The notes below the pieces were generated by a model that did no database searches, was not told the DNA's origin, and worked only from the letters and a program-made list of their open reading frames with translations. From Candidatus Uhrbacteria bacterium (GTDB lineage: Bacteria > Patescibacteriota > Patescibacteriia > UBA9934 > GWF2-40-263): a stretch of DNA of 18,019 bases. The translations under genes were made by a program, and so were the position numbers. The stretch is from the NCBI GenBank assembly GCA_003511125.1, contig DOJV01000055.1:1-18019 (forward strand), given 5' to 3'. Positions 1 through 4,764 of this stretch are shown here, one piece after another. Numbering within the stretch: the first letter of the stretch is position 1; every line of letters begins with the position of its first letter.

Positions 1-255
1 GAAGGCGTCGCCGCTTTGAATAACGGAAGTTTGCCGATAAATGGTTTTTTCGACGAAGTAAATATTTTTATCACTCCGGGTTTTAAATTTAATATCATCG
101 ACGGTCTCGTCACAAATTTTCATTTACCAAAATCCACGCTTTTGGTTTTAATTTCAGCTCTTGCCGGCCGAGAAAATATTTTGCGGGTTTACGAGGAAGC
201 AGTGAAAGAAAAATATCGTTTTTATTCTTTTGGCGATGCTATGTTGATTTTGTAA
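1..255 (+). CDS. queA: S-adenosylmethionine:tRNA ribosyltransferase-isomerase, C-terminal fragment
   Basis: This is the 3' end of queA, cut by the left window edge; the frame is open from base 1. QueA transfers and isomerises the ribosyl moiety of SAM onto preQ1 in the anticodon wobble base of tRNA, making epoxyqueuosine in the cytosol. The visible residues carry the family's C-terminal signature: a [12 protein letters not shown] motif, then SALAGRE, then a [20 protein letters not shown] ending that is almost the textbook QueA C-terminus. The TTG at 16 is internal, not a start. It uses SAM, which the product of metK (3718-4764) makes, but the two are not in one transcript. A hairpin at 263-278 follows but has its U-run on the other strand, so it serves the convergent gene at 294-668. 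Identification is very secure. Confidence 0.95.
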   Translation, partial: EGVAALNNGSLPINGFFDEVNIFITPGFKFNIIDGLVTNFHLPKSTLLVLISALAGRENILRVYEEAVKEKYRFYSFGDAMLIL

Positions 256-278
256 AAAAAGACCAGCCAGAAGGCTGG
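254..278 (-). terminator. Rho-independent terminator of the 294-668 gene
   Basis: On the minus strand CCAGCC (reverse of 273-278) pairs with GGCTGG (reverse of 263-268) around a short TTCT loop, followed by a run of U (the A-run at 254-260). It lies just downstream of the minus-strand gene and overlaps the queA stop codon. Confidence 0.8.
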
Positions 279-293
279 GGAAGGAAGTGTTGA

Positions 294-668
294 CTAGTAA
301 GGAAAGCTCCGACGACCTTGTCTGGAGATGCGATCGCCGAGAATTCCATCAAGGATACGAATAGCCTTGGAGAAATCTCGGCTGGTTCTCTTGGATTTGT
401 CGTCCAAAAATTGTCTCAGACCTCGAACGAAAAAGACCGGGTGGCCTGAGGCGACGAAGCAGGCGGCGAAGTAGGCCACGAAGTCTGGTTCGTATTCGGG
501 GGCGCTGGCGCAGGCCCGAACCAGGCGGTCGGCGAGTTCTGGTGGGAGTCGGTAGCGTTCGCCGATGGCTTGTTGAGCCGTTCGGGCAGCCCCGATCGGA
601 TCTCCTTGGTTGATCAGGCAACCGATGGTCAGGGTTGGGTTGGCGGGAACAGTGTGGCTTTCTGACAT
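294..668 (-). CDS. Hypothetical protein, 124 aa, single-gene transcription unit
   Basis: I do not recognise this family. From the ATG at 668 the product has 124 residues: an Ala/Pro/Arg-rich first half (AARTAQQAIGERYRLPPELADRLVRAC), a central Phe/Ala-rich helix (FVAYFAACFVASGHPVFFVRGLRQFL) and a basic C-terminus. It looks soluble and helical. A longer in-frame start at 731 is rejected because that codon lies inside the -35 box of the gene's own promoter (TTGACA 731-726, 17-nt spacer, TATCCT 708-703). The 668 start has AGGA just upstream. It has its own promoter, about 28 nt of leader and its own terminator (254-278). Codons are GC-rich and Arg is mostly CGN, unlike AT-leaning queA beside it. 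Its promoter is back to back with the promoter of the RNA locus at 794, so the two diverge from one 60-nt region. Confidence 0.75.
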   Translation of the reverse strand: MSESHTVPANPTLTIGCLINQGDPIGAARTAQQAIGERYRLPPELADRLVRACASAPEYEPDFVAYFAACFVASGHPVFFVRGLRQFLDDKSKRTSRDFSKAIRILDGILGDRISRQGRRSFPY

Positions 669-702
669 TTTCCTGCTCTGTGTGGGTGAAAGGAACGCCT
701 GG

Positions 703-731
703 AGGATAGGGGTTTTTAGCAGTTTTGTCAA
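703..731 (-). promoter_or_regulatory. Sigma-70-type promoter of the 294-668 gene
   Basis: Read on the minus strand: TTGACA (731-726), exactly 17 nt, TATCCT (708-703). The expected transcription start near 696 leaves a short leader to the ATG at 668. Confidence 0.75.
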
Positions 732-793
732 CTTTTTGGGTTTTTTCTATCCTTTAAATTAGGCTAATTTGAGCTTTAAAAAGCCTCTTACTC

Positions 794-822
794 TTGACAA
801 AGTCGTAAAAATATGATATATT
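794..822 (+). promoter_or_regulatory. Strong extended -10 promoter driving the structured RNA locus
   Basis: A perfect TTGACA (794-799), a 17-nt spacer, and TATATT (817-822) preceded by the extended -10 TG at 814-815. Expected transcription start is about 829-832. No protein start with any support follows for almost 2.9 kb, so the product is most simply an RNA. Confidence 0.85.
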
Positions 823-830
823 AATTCTTG

Positions 831-970
831 TAATATGCGGCTTGGGAGTGAAGACCTAAGGCGCGTACGTTCCACAAAATTGAAGAGGAGAGAGAGCCCT
901 GGACCGGGGTAAATTGGTCATAACAACGGGTTTGTATATCTCTTTTAGGTACGCAAGCCCGTTTTTATTT
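831..970 (+). ncRNA. Leader RNA with two mutually exclusive folds (attenuator-like)
   Basis: The segment 949-959 can pair in two ways. In fold 1, GGCTT (839-843) and GCGTAC (863-868) pair with 949-959 as one stacked 11-bp helix that closes the whole RNA. In fold 2, 925-940 pairs with 948-963 (15 of 16 positions, including four G-U pairs) as a terminator hairpin followed by a U-rich tail (962-970). This is the topology of an antiterminator/terminator switch. Internal small stems include CCC/GGG around 897-908 and GACC/GGTC (903-906 with 916-919). I do not recognise a known riboswitch class. A 6S-like RNA is another possibility given size and closed shape. Function is inferred from layout only. 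Confidence 0.5.
925..970 (+). terminator. Rho-independent terminator-like hairpin inside the RNA locus
   Basis: AACGGG (925-930) begins a 16-position stem with 948-963 (one A-C mismatch, four G-U pairs), loop 941-947, then GTTTTTATTT. It is strong enough to end transcription started at 794 after about 130 nt, unless the alternative pairing of 949-959 with 839-868 intervenes. Confidence 0.6.
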
Positions 971-980
971 AAGCTTGCGA

Positions 981-1089
981 CCAAAGGATTTCTGGAAATC
1001 ACCGCTTCCGAGGTGCCTGATACTTCATACGCTCTGCGTCACTGAAGACCATCGGGTTCGGAAGGCTGATATTTCCGGATACCCTTTGG
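981..1089 (+). ncRNA. Structured RNA repeat B, copy 1 (109-nt hairpin)
   Basis: The 109-nt element folds as one long interrupted hairpin: CCAAAGG (981-987) with CCTTTGG (1083-1089); TCTGGAAAT (991-999) with ATTTCCGGA (1071-1079); CTTCCGA (1005-1011) with TCGGAAG (1058-1064); CTTCA (1023-1027) with TGAAG (1043-1047); and a tip ACGC-TCT-GCGT (1029-1039). It aligns without gaps to the element at 1108-1216, with 26 differences in 109 positions. Eight of those form four fully compensated base pairs. It is not recognised as a known RNA family. Confidence 0.75.
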
Positions 1090-1107
1090 TGAAATCTTCA
1101 CCAGTGT

Positions 1108-1216
1108 CCAGAAGATTTCTGGAAAATATCGTTTCCGAATAACTTGATGCTTTATACGTTCTACGTCCCTGAAGTTAATCGAGCTCGGAAAGCAGATATT
1201 TCCGGATGCCTTCTGG
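1108..1216 (+). ncRNA. Structured RNA repeat B, copy 2 (109-nt hairpin)
   Basis: Second copy of the 981-1089 element, offset by exactly 127 nt. The same helices form: CCAGAAG (1108-1114) with CTTCTGG (1210-1216); the TCTGGAAA/ATTTCCGGA stem; TTTCCGA (1132-1138) with TCGGAAA (1185-1191); and the tip ACGT-TCT-ACGT (1156-1166). Against copy 1, A-U became G-C at 1111/1213, G-C became A-U at 1113/1211, C-G became U-A at 1132/1191 and again at 1159/1163. The linker between copies contains a small GGTGAA-ATC-TTCACC hairpin (1088-1102). Confidence 0.75.
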
Positions 1217-1238
1217 TCATCTGAGCGAAAAATTCCAA

Positions 1239-1310
1239 ATTAAAAATAATTGAAAATTATTTTTAATGCCCCCAAAGTTTATGACCCGCGAGTCGTAGAT
1301 TTCGGGGGCA
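1239..1310 (+). other. Two stacked hairpins: 13-bp AT stem and 7-bp GC stem
   Basis: ATTAAAAATAATT (1239-1251) pairs perfectly with 1255-1267 across a GAA loop. Directly after it, TGCCCCC (1267-1273) pairs with GGGGGCA (1304-1310). No U-run follows the AT stem, so it is not a canonical terminator, though it could cause pausing. It may mark a boundary between the repeat-B pair and the next structured block. Confidence 0.5.
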
Positions 1311-1594
1311 CTGATCGATAAACTCAGCCGCCGGTGAACGCTGTCTTCTGCATCTCGCGGAAAGGCAGGACTGTTGCACCGGAATGGCAGAAGAGTTTGT
1401 CCATCCCCCTGACCCGTCGAGCACCTGTGAGTGTCTCGGGACTGGGTACAGGAAACCACGGAAGAGAAAGGACACCACCATGGGGCTCTCTGGCCGCGCC
1501 TGCGCAACGCGCCGCCGCCAGACACCCGGCCCTCGGTCCAATCTCTTCCCCAACCGCCCGGCGCCATCGTTTGTCGCTTGGGCAGAGGAGGCCC

Positions 1595-1692
1595 GATGGG
1601 CTATCCCTCGGGGTTCGTGTAGAGGACCCCAAAATTCGTAGCCCCCTGAGCGCCGAGACTTGGGGAAAAGGCATTGTTCTCGGTGAGCCATC
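1595..1692 (+). ncRNA. Pseudoknotted RNA module D, copy 1
   Basis: An outer stem GATGG(g)CT (1595-1602) pairs with AGCCATC (1686-1692). Inside are hairpin GGGGTTC (1610-1616) with GGACCCC (1624-1630), and an H-type pseudoknot. Its stem S1 is CCCC (1642-1645) with GGGG (1662-1665); S2 is GCCGAGA (1652-1658), located in the S1 loop, with TCTCGGT (1678-1684). The same layout recurs at 1796-1898 with compensatory changes in S2. It shares the string TCGGGGTTCGTGTA with copy 2. Confidence 0.65.
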
Positions 1693-1747
1693 CCCGCCAA
1701 TCCAGCCAGCCCACTTCAACACGGGCCATGGAAAAGGCGGGAAAAGA

Positions 1748-1789
1748 CCTCGATTTGTGTCGAGGCGGCAGAGCGCGGGCCAATCGCGC
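1748..1789 (+). other. Two small hairpins between the D modules
   Basis: CCTCG (1748-1752) pairs with CGAGG (1761-1765), and GCGCG (1773-1777) pairs with CGCGC (1785-1789). Both are simple 5-bp stems filling the spacer between the duplicated pseudoknot modules. Confidence 0.4.
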
Positions 1790-1795
1790 AATGGA

Positions 1796-1898
1796 GGTGG
1801 CCAATGAGTCACCTTTCGGGGTTCGTGTAAACGAACTCCCGCTAACCCCCAGAGCCAAGACTGGGGAGATGCGAAACCGTAACGTTTCTTGGCCCATC
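1796..1898 (+). ncRNA. Pseudoknotted RNA module D, copy 2
   Basis: Same architecture as 1595-1692: outer stem GGTGG (1796-1800) with CCATC (1894-1898); hairpin CGGGGTTCG (1817-1825) with 1832-1841 (one bulged C); pseudoknot S1 CCCCAG (1847-1852) with CTGGGG (1861-1866); and S2 GCCAAGA (1854-1860) with TCTTGGC (1887-1893). S2 has all seven pairs Watson-Crick. Relative to copy 1 one pair changed G-C to A-U on both strands and one changed G-U to G-C. CCATC can alternatively pair with GATGG at 1932-1936. Confidence 0.65.
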
Positions 1899-2144
1899 GC
1901 CGCCGAGTTTTTCTCGGGCTTATAGGCGAACGATGGTGTTAAAAGCCCGTCGCCTCGAAAGGAGGCTTGATGCGATTTTGACAGGAAGCGAGCCTGGGAT
2001 TGTTGGCGCCCAGGCCGTGGATACATAAAAGTCCAACCGGAGTCGGTAGCGCGAATTTTACCACTAAAAGGGAAACATAGTCTGATCGGAGACATCATCC
2101 GCAGCTGTGAAGTACTGAATGTAGGTGGTCTGCGAGGACGCAGA
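1894..2144 (+). other. Series of stable hairpins within the RNA locus
   Basis: Helices visible by eye: CCATCG (1894-1899) with CGATGG (1931-1936) enclosing CCGAG (1903-1907)/CTCGG (1913-1917); GCCTC (1952-1956) with GAGGC (1962-1966); GCCTGGG (1992-1998) with CCCAGGC (2009-2015); TCTGCG (2129-2134) with CGCAGA (2139-2144), loop AGGA. Between 2016 and 2128 I see no clear local stem. Confidence 0.5.
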
Positions 2145-2349
2145 TTTGTGTGAGAAATCACATAAATAAATTTGCGGCTTGTTAGTAGTGTTCTGTTGGA
2201 AGTTCAGGAAATTCAAAAGGAATTTTGATGAGCACGGGGTAACATCCTATCCGGAGCGTGTAAAAGCGTTTCGGGGGTTCCATCGGCTGTCAAATCCTGC
2301 ACGAGTTCTGAACAGAAGACTGAATACGAAGGCAAGTGTCTCCGAGAAC

Positions 2350-2455
2350 GCCAGGCTGGCAACCTGGCACAACCTAGTCCCATCTTCTCGCGGGGACGAA
2401 AAGTGTCGCGAGACCTCGAGGAGGGTAGAACGGTTGCACCCTGTTTTCCCTCCTC
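2350..2455 (+). other. Three consecutive hairpins within the RNA locus
   Basis: GCCAGG (2350-2355) pairs with CCTGGC (2363-2368); CTCGCG (2387-2392) with CGCGAG (2407-2412); GAGGAGGG (2418-2425) with CCCTCCTC (2448-2455). All are perfect Watson-Crick stems of 6 to 8 bp. Confidence 0.5.
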
Positions 2456-2493
2456 AACTCAACCAATTTTCTGAGTTGCTCGGAAGATTAGTT

Positions 2494-2646
2494 GAGAAAA
2501 GGAGGTGGCCCATGCCCGGCCCCTGTCAGTGCCGTCTTCGTGATGGCTAAAGCAGGGGGCGCGTCGATGAGACGCGCAAGGGAAAACAAAAAGCCAAAAA
2601 AGGGCGGCCGCGCGGGTGAAAAAGCGGCCGCCCACACCTCCTTCTC
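2494..2646 (+). ncRNA. Multibranch RNA domain with sequestered Shine-Dalgarno-like sequence
   Basis: A closing stem of about 13 bp (2494-2508 with 2633-2646, bulges at 2499-2500 and 2634) holds three arms: CCCCTG (2520-2525)/CAGGGG (2553-2558) with inner GCCGTC (2531-2536)/GATGGC (2542-2547); GCGCGTC (2559-2565)/GACGCGC (2571-2577); and a perfect 10-bp GGGCGGCCGC (2602-2611)/GCGGCCGCCC (2624-2633), whose last base competes with the closing stem. The closing stem buries GGAGGT (2501-2506). That sequence sits 5 nt before an ATG (2512) opening a 12-codon frame (MPGPCQCRLRDG, stop at 2548-2550). This could be chance or a switchable leader peptide. Confidence 0.55.
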
Positions 2647-2833
2647 AATGTTTTGCTGTCCCGAGAGGATTGTGGATCTCTGGCTAGAAATGGTTTTAGG
2701 TTCGAACTCGGCCCTCTGCTTTGAGTTCACCATTGGTTGCGCTTGTCGTGACCAACCATTGATCTGGCCAGATAAGATTTCCTGCCTCAGATCGGACCTC
2801 CGGGGATTTCCTCGAGGGACAGCAAACTTCTGC

Positions 2834-2895
2834 GTCTTAGGCGCTTAATTCCTTCACCACCTAGAATCGGCAGCTGCCTAAGACAGCTCCGATTC
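2834..2895 (+). ncRNA. Hairpin with its whole loop complementary to an upstream strand
   Basis: GAATCGG (2864-2870) pairs with CCGATTC (2889-2895) and, past one bulged C, AGCTG (2872-2876) with CAGCT (2884-2888), leaving loop CCTAAGA (2877-2883). That loop is perfectly complementary to TCTTAGG at 2835-2841; with flanks the match is 9 bp, 2834-2842 with 2876-2884. This gives a pseudoknot or an alternative helix. Confidence 0.55.
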
Positions 2896-2908
2896 GCAAC
2901 CAAAAGGA

Positions 2909-3061
2909 GTCGGCAGAGGATATGTATCCGCTGCTCCTCCGACCCTGACCCACCTCCCGGTGGGAAGACAACCGGCTCAGGTTATGCTGGCCGGAAAAAA
3001 CAAGGGTCTCCGCACGAACGATGTGGGGACACCACTCGTCCCGCACATCTTGCATTCGTGC
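2909..3061 (+). other. Three strong hairpins at the 3' part of the RNA locus
   Basis: GTCGG (2909-2913)/CCGAC (2939-2943) with inner GGAT (2918-2921)/ATCC (2926-2929). CCTGA (2944-2948)/TCAGG (2977-2981) enclosing CCCACC (2949-2954)/GGTGGG (2959-2964). An 18-bp arm: GCACGAA (3012-3018)/TTCGTGC (3055-3061), GATGTG (3020-3025)/CACATC (3044-3049), GGGAC (3026-3030)/GTCCC (3038-3042). The last arm is among the strongest in the window and has no U-run, so it is not a terminator. Confidence 0.55.
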
Positions 3062-3116
3062 TGGCCTTAACCGAGAGCTCGAGTTTCTCGAGAGTTCAGT
3101 TGAGGGTTGGGTTGGA

Positions 3117-3148
3117 AATGTCTAATTTTTAATTTCTAATGTCTAATT
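3117..3148 (+). repeat. 32-bp AT-rich intergenic repeat, copy 1
   Basis: Identical over 32 bp to 4756-4787. It consists of TCTAATTT/TTCTAATG-type units, and TAATTTCTAAT within it is complementary to ATTAGAAATTA at about 3184-3194, so it lies in a loose inverted repeat. Flanks also resemble each other (GGTTGGGTTGGA before this copy, GAGGTTGGGA before the other). Confidence 0.8.
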
Positions 3149-3202
3149 AAGGAGTTAATTTTTTAAAAAGAATCCAACCACAATTAGAAATTATTAATCC
3201 CT

Positions 3203-3312
3203 CCACACCAGCCTGACAGAATCATGTTCATTAAATTTGGCGAGAAGTTTAACGCTCTCTCGCTAGACATCTCGTCAAAAGAGATGTATGCGATTCTGTT
3301 GGGTTGATGTGG
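3203..3312 (+). ncRNA. RNA module closed by a 21-position helix, next to terminator
   Basis: 3203-3223 pairs with 3292-3312 over 21 consecutive positions with a single C-A mismatch and three G-U pairs; its core is ACAGAATC (3216-3223) with GATTCTGT (3292-3299). Inside are GCGAGA (3240-3245)/TCTCGC (3258-3263) and ACATCTC (3267-3273)/GAGATGT (3281-3287), forming a three-way junction. The terminator at 3316-3348 follows within 4 nt, so this is the 3' domain of the locus or a separate small RNA; no convincing private promoter is visible. Confidence 0.6.
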
Positions 3313-3315
3313 AAC

Positions 3316-3348
3316 AAAAAATCACCGGGTTTAATCGGTGATTTTTTT
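3316..3348 (+). terminator. Bidirectional Rho-independent terminator
   Basis: ATCACCG (3321-3327) pairs with CGGTGAT (3336-3342), loop GGTTTAAT, flanked by AAAAA before and TTTTTTT after. It can end the plus-strand RNA locus and also the minus-strand gene 3437-3634. Confidence 0.85.
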
Positions 3349-3436
3349 GTTTGTGGTTGATAGTTTGTTTGTTTCGCTCTTCATCTGTTCGAGCGTCACG
3401 CAAGAAAGACAAGGTTTTAGTTAACGAGTTTGATAA

Positions 3437-3634
3437 TTATTTCGAACAACTGCTCGAAATAGCACTGCGAATATCAGAGACGGCGGTGTCTATTTTTCCA
3501 CTTAGTTCAGTGATTTTGCTGTTTTTAACCAAACCACTACTTTCGCTGCTTTCGATTTTGGATTTAATTGTATCGATTTTATCTTTAAGCGCTCTGATTT
3601 CTGCCAAAATTGGCGAGAGGTCAATTTCACTCAT
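3437..3634 (-). CDS. Small coiled-coil protein, 65 aa
   Basis: The product is a short, soluble, heptad-rich peptide: residues about 6-30 (LSPILAEIRALKDKIDTIKSKIE) and about 40-60 (KITELSGKIDTAVSDIRSAIS) show regular hydrophobic spacing typical of a coiled coil. A longer frame runs antisense (3351-3677, plus), but its hydrophobic composition is what the mirror of a Lys/Glu/Ser-rich coiled coil gives, and it starts inside a terminator. The minus gene has a good promoter (TTGAAA 3692-3687, 17 nt, TATAGT 3669-3664) about 23 nt from its likely transcript start to the ATG, and the bidirectional terminator downstream. No SD is visible. Function is unknown; it is divergent from metK. Confidence 0.65.
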   Translation of the reverse strand: MSEIDLSPILAEIRALKDKIDTIKSKIESSESSGLVKNSKITELSGKIDTAVSDIRSAISSSCSK

Positions 3635-3663
3635 ATTTTTAAATGATTATGAATTACCTTTTT

Positions 3664-3692
3664 ACTATATCAGATAATTGCCGATTTTTCAA
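3664..3692 (-). promoter_or_regulatory. Promoter of the 65-aa coiled-coil gene
   Basis: On the minus strand: TTGAAA (3692-3687), 17-nt spacer, TATAGT (3669-3664). It lies in the 83-nt gap shared with metK, whose own promoter must overlap it; GATAAT at 3673-3678 is a weak plus-strand -10 candidate. Confidence 0.65.
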
Positions 3693-3717
3693 AAATTTGT
3701 TAACCTAAGGCCGCCTT

Positions 3718-4764
3718 ATGTTAAAAGCTGTTGAAGCCTTGGCTTCCGGACATCCGGATAAAATTTGCGATCAAATAGCCGACGGAATCGTAGACGAGTA
3801 TTTGCGTCGCGATCCGGAGAGTCGTTTGGATATTAAAGTCCTCGGTTCGCATGGCATGATTATGATTGGCGGGGAGGTTAATTCTACCGCTGATTTTGAT
3901 GTGGCCGCTTTAGCTAAGCAGATTTATGCCGAGATTGGTTATCAAGATGAAGTGGAAGTTTTTGTAAACGTCGAGCCGTCTTCGGAAGAGATGTTGAAAA
4001 CCGTTGGTTCGTACGATACGGTTGTGGTGAATGGTTATGCTACTCGTGAGACTCGTGAGTTTTTACCACTGCCGTTTGTTTTGGCTCAAGGTTTGGTGCG
4101 TCGTCTTGATGATTTGCGAAAACTTGATCCGATGTTTCACTGGCTCGGTGAAGACGGCAAAGCTCAGGTGGTTATGGATGGCAAGAAAATTTTCGCAGTG
4201 ACGCTTTTAGCTAGTCACGCCGCCGATGTTTCTCCGAATGATGTTAAAGCCAATTTGTTGGCGCGAGTTATTTATCCGATTATTGGCAGTGATGATGTTC
4301 AGATTTTTATCAATCCCATTGGTTCGTTTTCCAGTCGTGGTTTTCAGGCCGATGCCGGCGCCAGCGGGCGCCGGCCAGCCGCGGATTTTTATGGTGGTTT
4401 AATTCCGCACGGTGACGCTTCGCCAATCGGCAAAGATCCGTTGCGGGCCGAGCGAGCCGGAGCTTATATGGCTCGCTATGTGGCCAAGTATTTGGTATCC
4501 CAAGGTTTGGCCGAATCAGCCATGGTTACTTTGGTTTATACCTTGGGTCGCTCCGAACCGATAATGATCGAGGTTCGGGCGGTGGGCGAAAAATCTCGCG
4601 GCGCAAAAATGGATTTTACGAATTTGGTCAAAGAAAAATTTGATTTTAAACTCGAGTCAATTGTCAAAAAACTCGATCTCAAAAAACCGCGCTATCGTTC
4701 GGTGGCGGTGTACGGGCAGTTTGGTAGGGAAGGAGTGCCGTGGGAAGAGGTTGGGAATGTCTAA
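3718..4764 (+). CDS. metK: S-adenosylmethionine synthetase, divergent
   Basis: MetK makes SAM from methionine and ATP. The N-terminal GHPDKICDQIAD motif (residues 11-22) with the catalytic His/Asp/Lys is intact. So are the central SGRRPAADFYGG and GKDPLRAERAGAYMARYVAK segments, which match the family's TGRK..VDTYGG and GKDP.KVDRSAAY.AR. The C-terminal YGQFGREGVPWE is also typical. At 348 aa it is shorter than the usual 380-400. The normally invariant GDQG..FGYA loop reads SYDTVVVNGYA, so the active-site loop is divergent. The start is forced: a stop at 3706-3708 precedes, and ATG 3718 is the only good codon; TAAGG lies 9 nt upstream. The stop codon and last residues (GNV) lie inside the 32-bp repeat 4756-4787. 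Confidence 0.93.
   Translation: MLKAVEALASGHPDKICDQIADGIVDEYLRRDPESRLDIKVLGSHGMIMIGGEVNSTADFDVAALAKQIYAEIGYQDEVEVFVNVEPSSEEMLKTVGSYDTVVVNGYATRETREFLPLPFVLAQGLVRRLDDLRKLDPMFHWLGEDGKAQVVMDGKKIFAVTLLASHAADVSPNDVKANLLARVIYPIIGSDDVQIFINPIGSFSSRGFQADAGASGRRPAADFYGGLIPHGDASPIGKDPLRAERAGAYMARYVAKYLVSQGLAESAMVTLVYTLGRSEPIMIEVRAVGEKSRGAKMDFTNLVKEKFDFKLESIVKKLDLKKPRYRSVAVYGQFGREGVPWEEVGNV

Larger units (their letters stand above)
829..3348 (+). ncRNA. Candidate large structured non-coding RNA locus (one giant RNA or several)
   Basis: About 2.5 kb lie between a strong promoter (794-822) and a strong terminator (3316-3348) with no credible protein gene. Open frames exist on both strands (up to 186 codons), but they overlap each other, are rich in Arg/Pro/Ser, lack SD sites or recognisable domains, and run straight through the helices. 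The stretch is GC-richer than the housekeeping genes and dense in perfect or near-perfect stems of 6 to 21 pairs, listed as separate entries. Two modules are duplicated with compensatory changes, the classic sign of selection on RNA structure. I looked for hallmarks of tmRNA, RNase P RNA, SRP RNA and group I/II introns and found none. Whether this is one transcript is open: an internal terminator-like hairpin (925-970) could separate a short leader RNA from the rest. Segments between the listed helices (about 1311-1594, 1693-1747, 2145-2349, 2647-2833) show only weak pairing by eye. Confidence 0.6.

Noticed and set aside
669..731. Longer N-terminus for the 124-aa gene starting at 731
   Set aside because: That codon falls in the -35 box of the gene's own promoter.
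981..1234. CRISPR array
   Set aside because: Only two 109-nt units with 76% identity, each self-folding. No short direct repeats with unique spacers and no cas genes.
1217..2848. Several open frames of 60-186 codons on both strands within the GC-rich non-coding block
   Set aside because: They overlap in many frames, are rich in Arg/Pro/Ser/Gly, lack SD sites and domain-like patterns, and cross the duplicated RNA modules. GC-rich non-coding DNA gives such frames by chance.
829..3348. tmRNA, RNase P RNA, SRP RNA, tRNA or group I/II intron as the identity of the RNA locus
   Set aside because: No GAGGAAAGTC-type RNase P core, no tmRNA tag with 3' CCA-type end, no GGAAGCAGC SRP loop and no intron domain V were found by eye. 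GGTTCGAA at about 2699 lacks a tRNA context.
3351..3677. 108-codon plus-strand frame
   Set aside because: It starts at the edge of the terminator and its hydrophobic sequence mirrors the Lys/Glu/Ser-rich minus-strand coiled-coil gene, which has a clean promoter.
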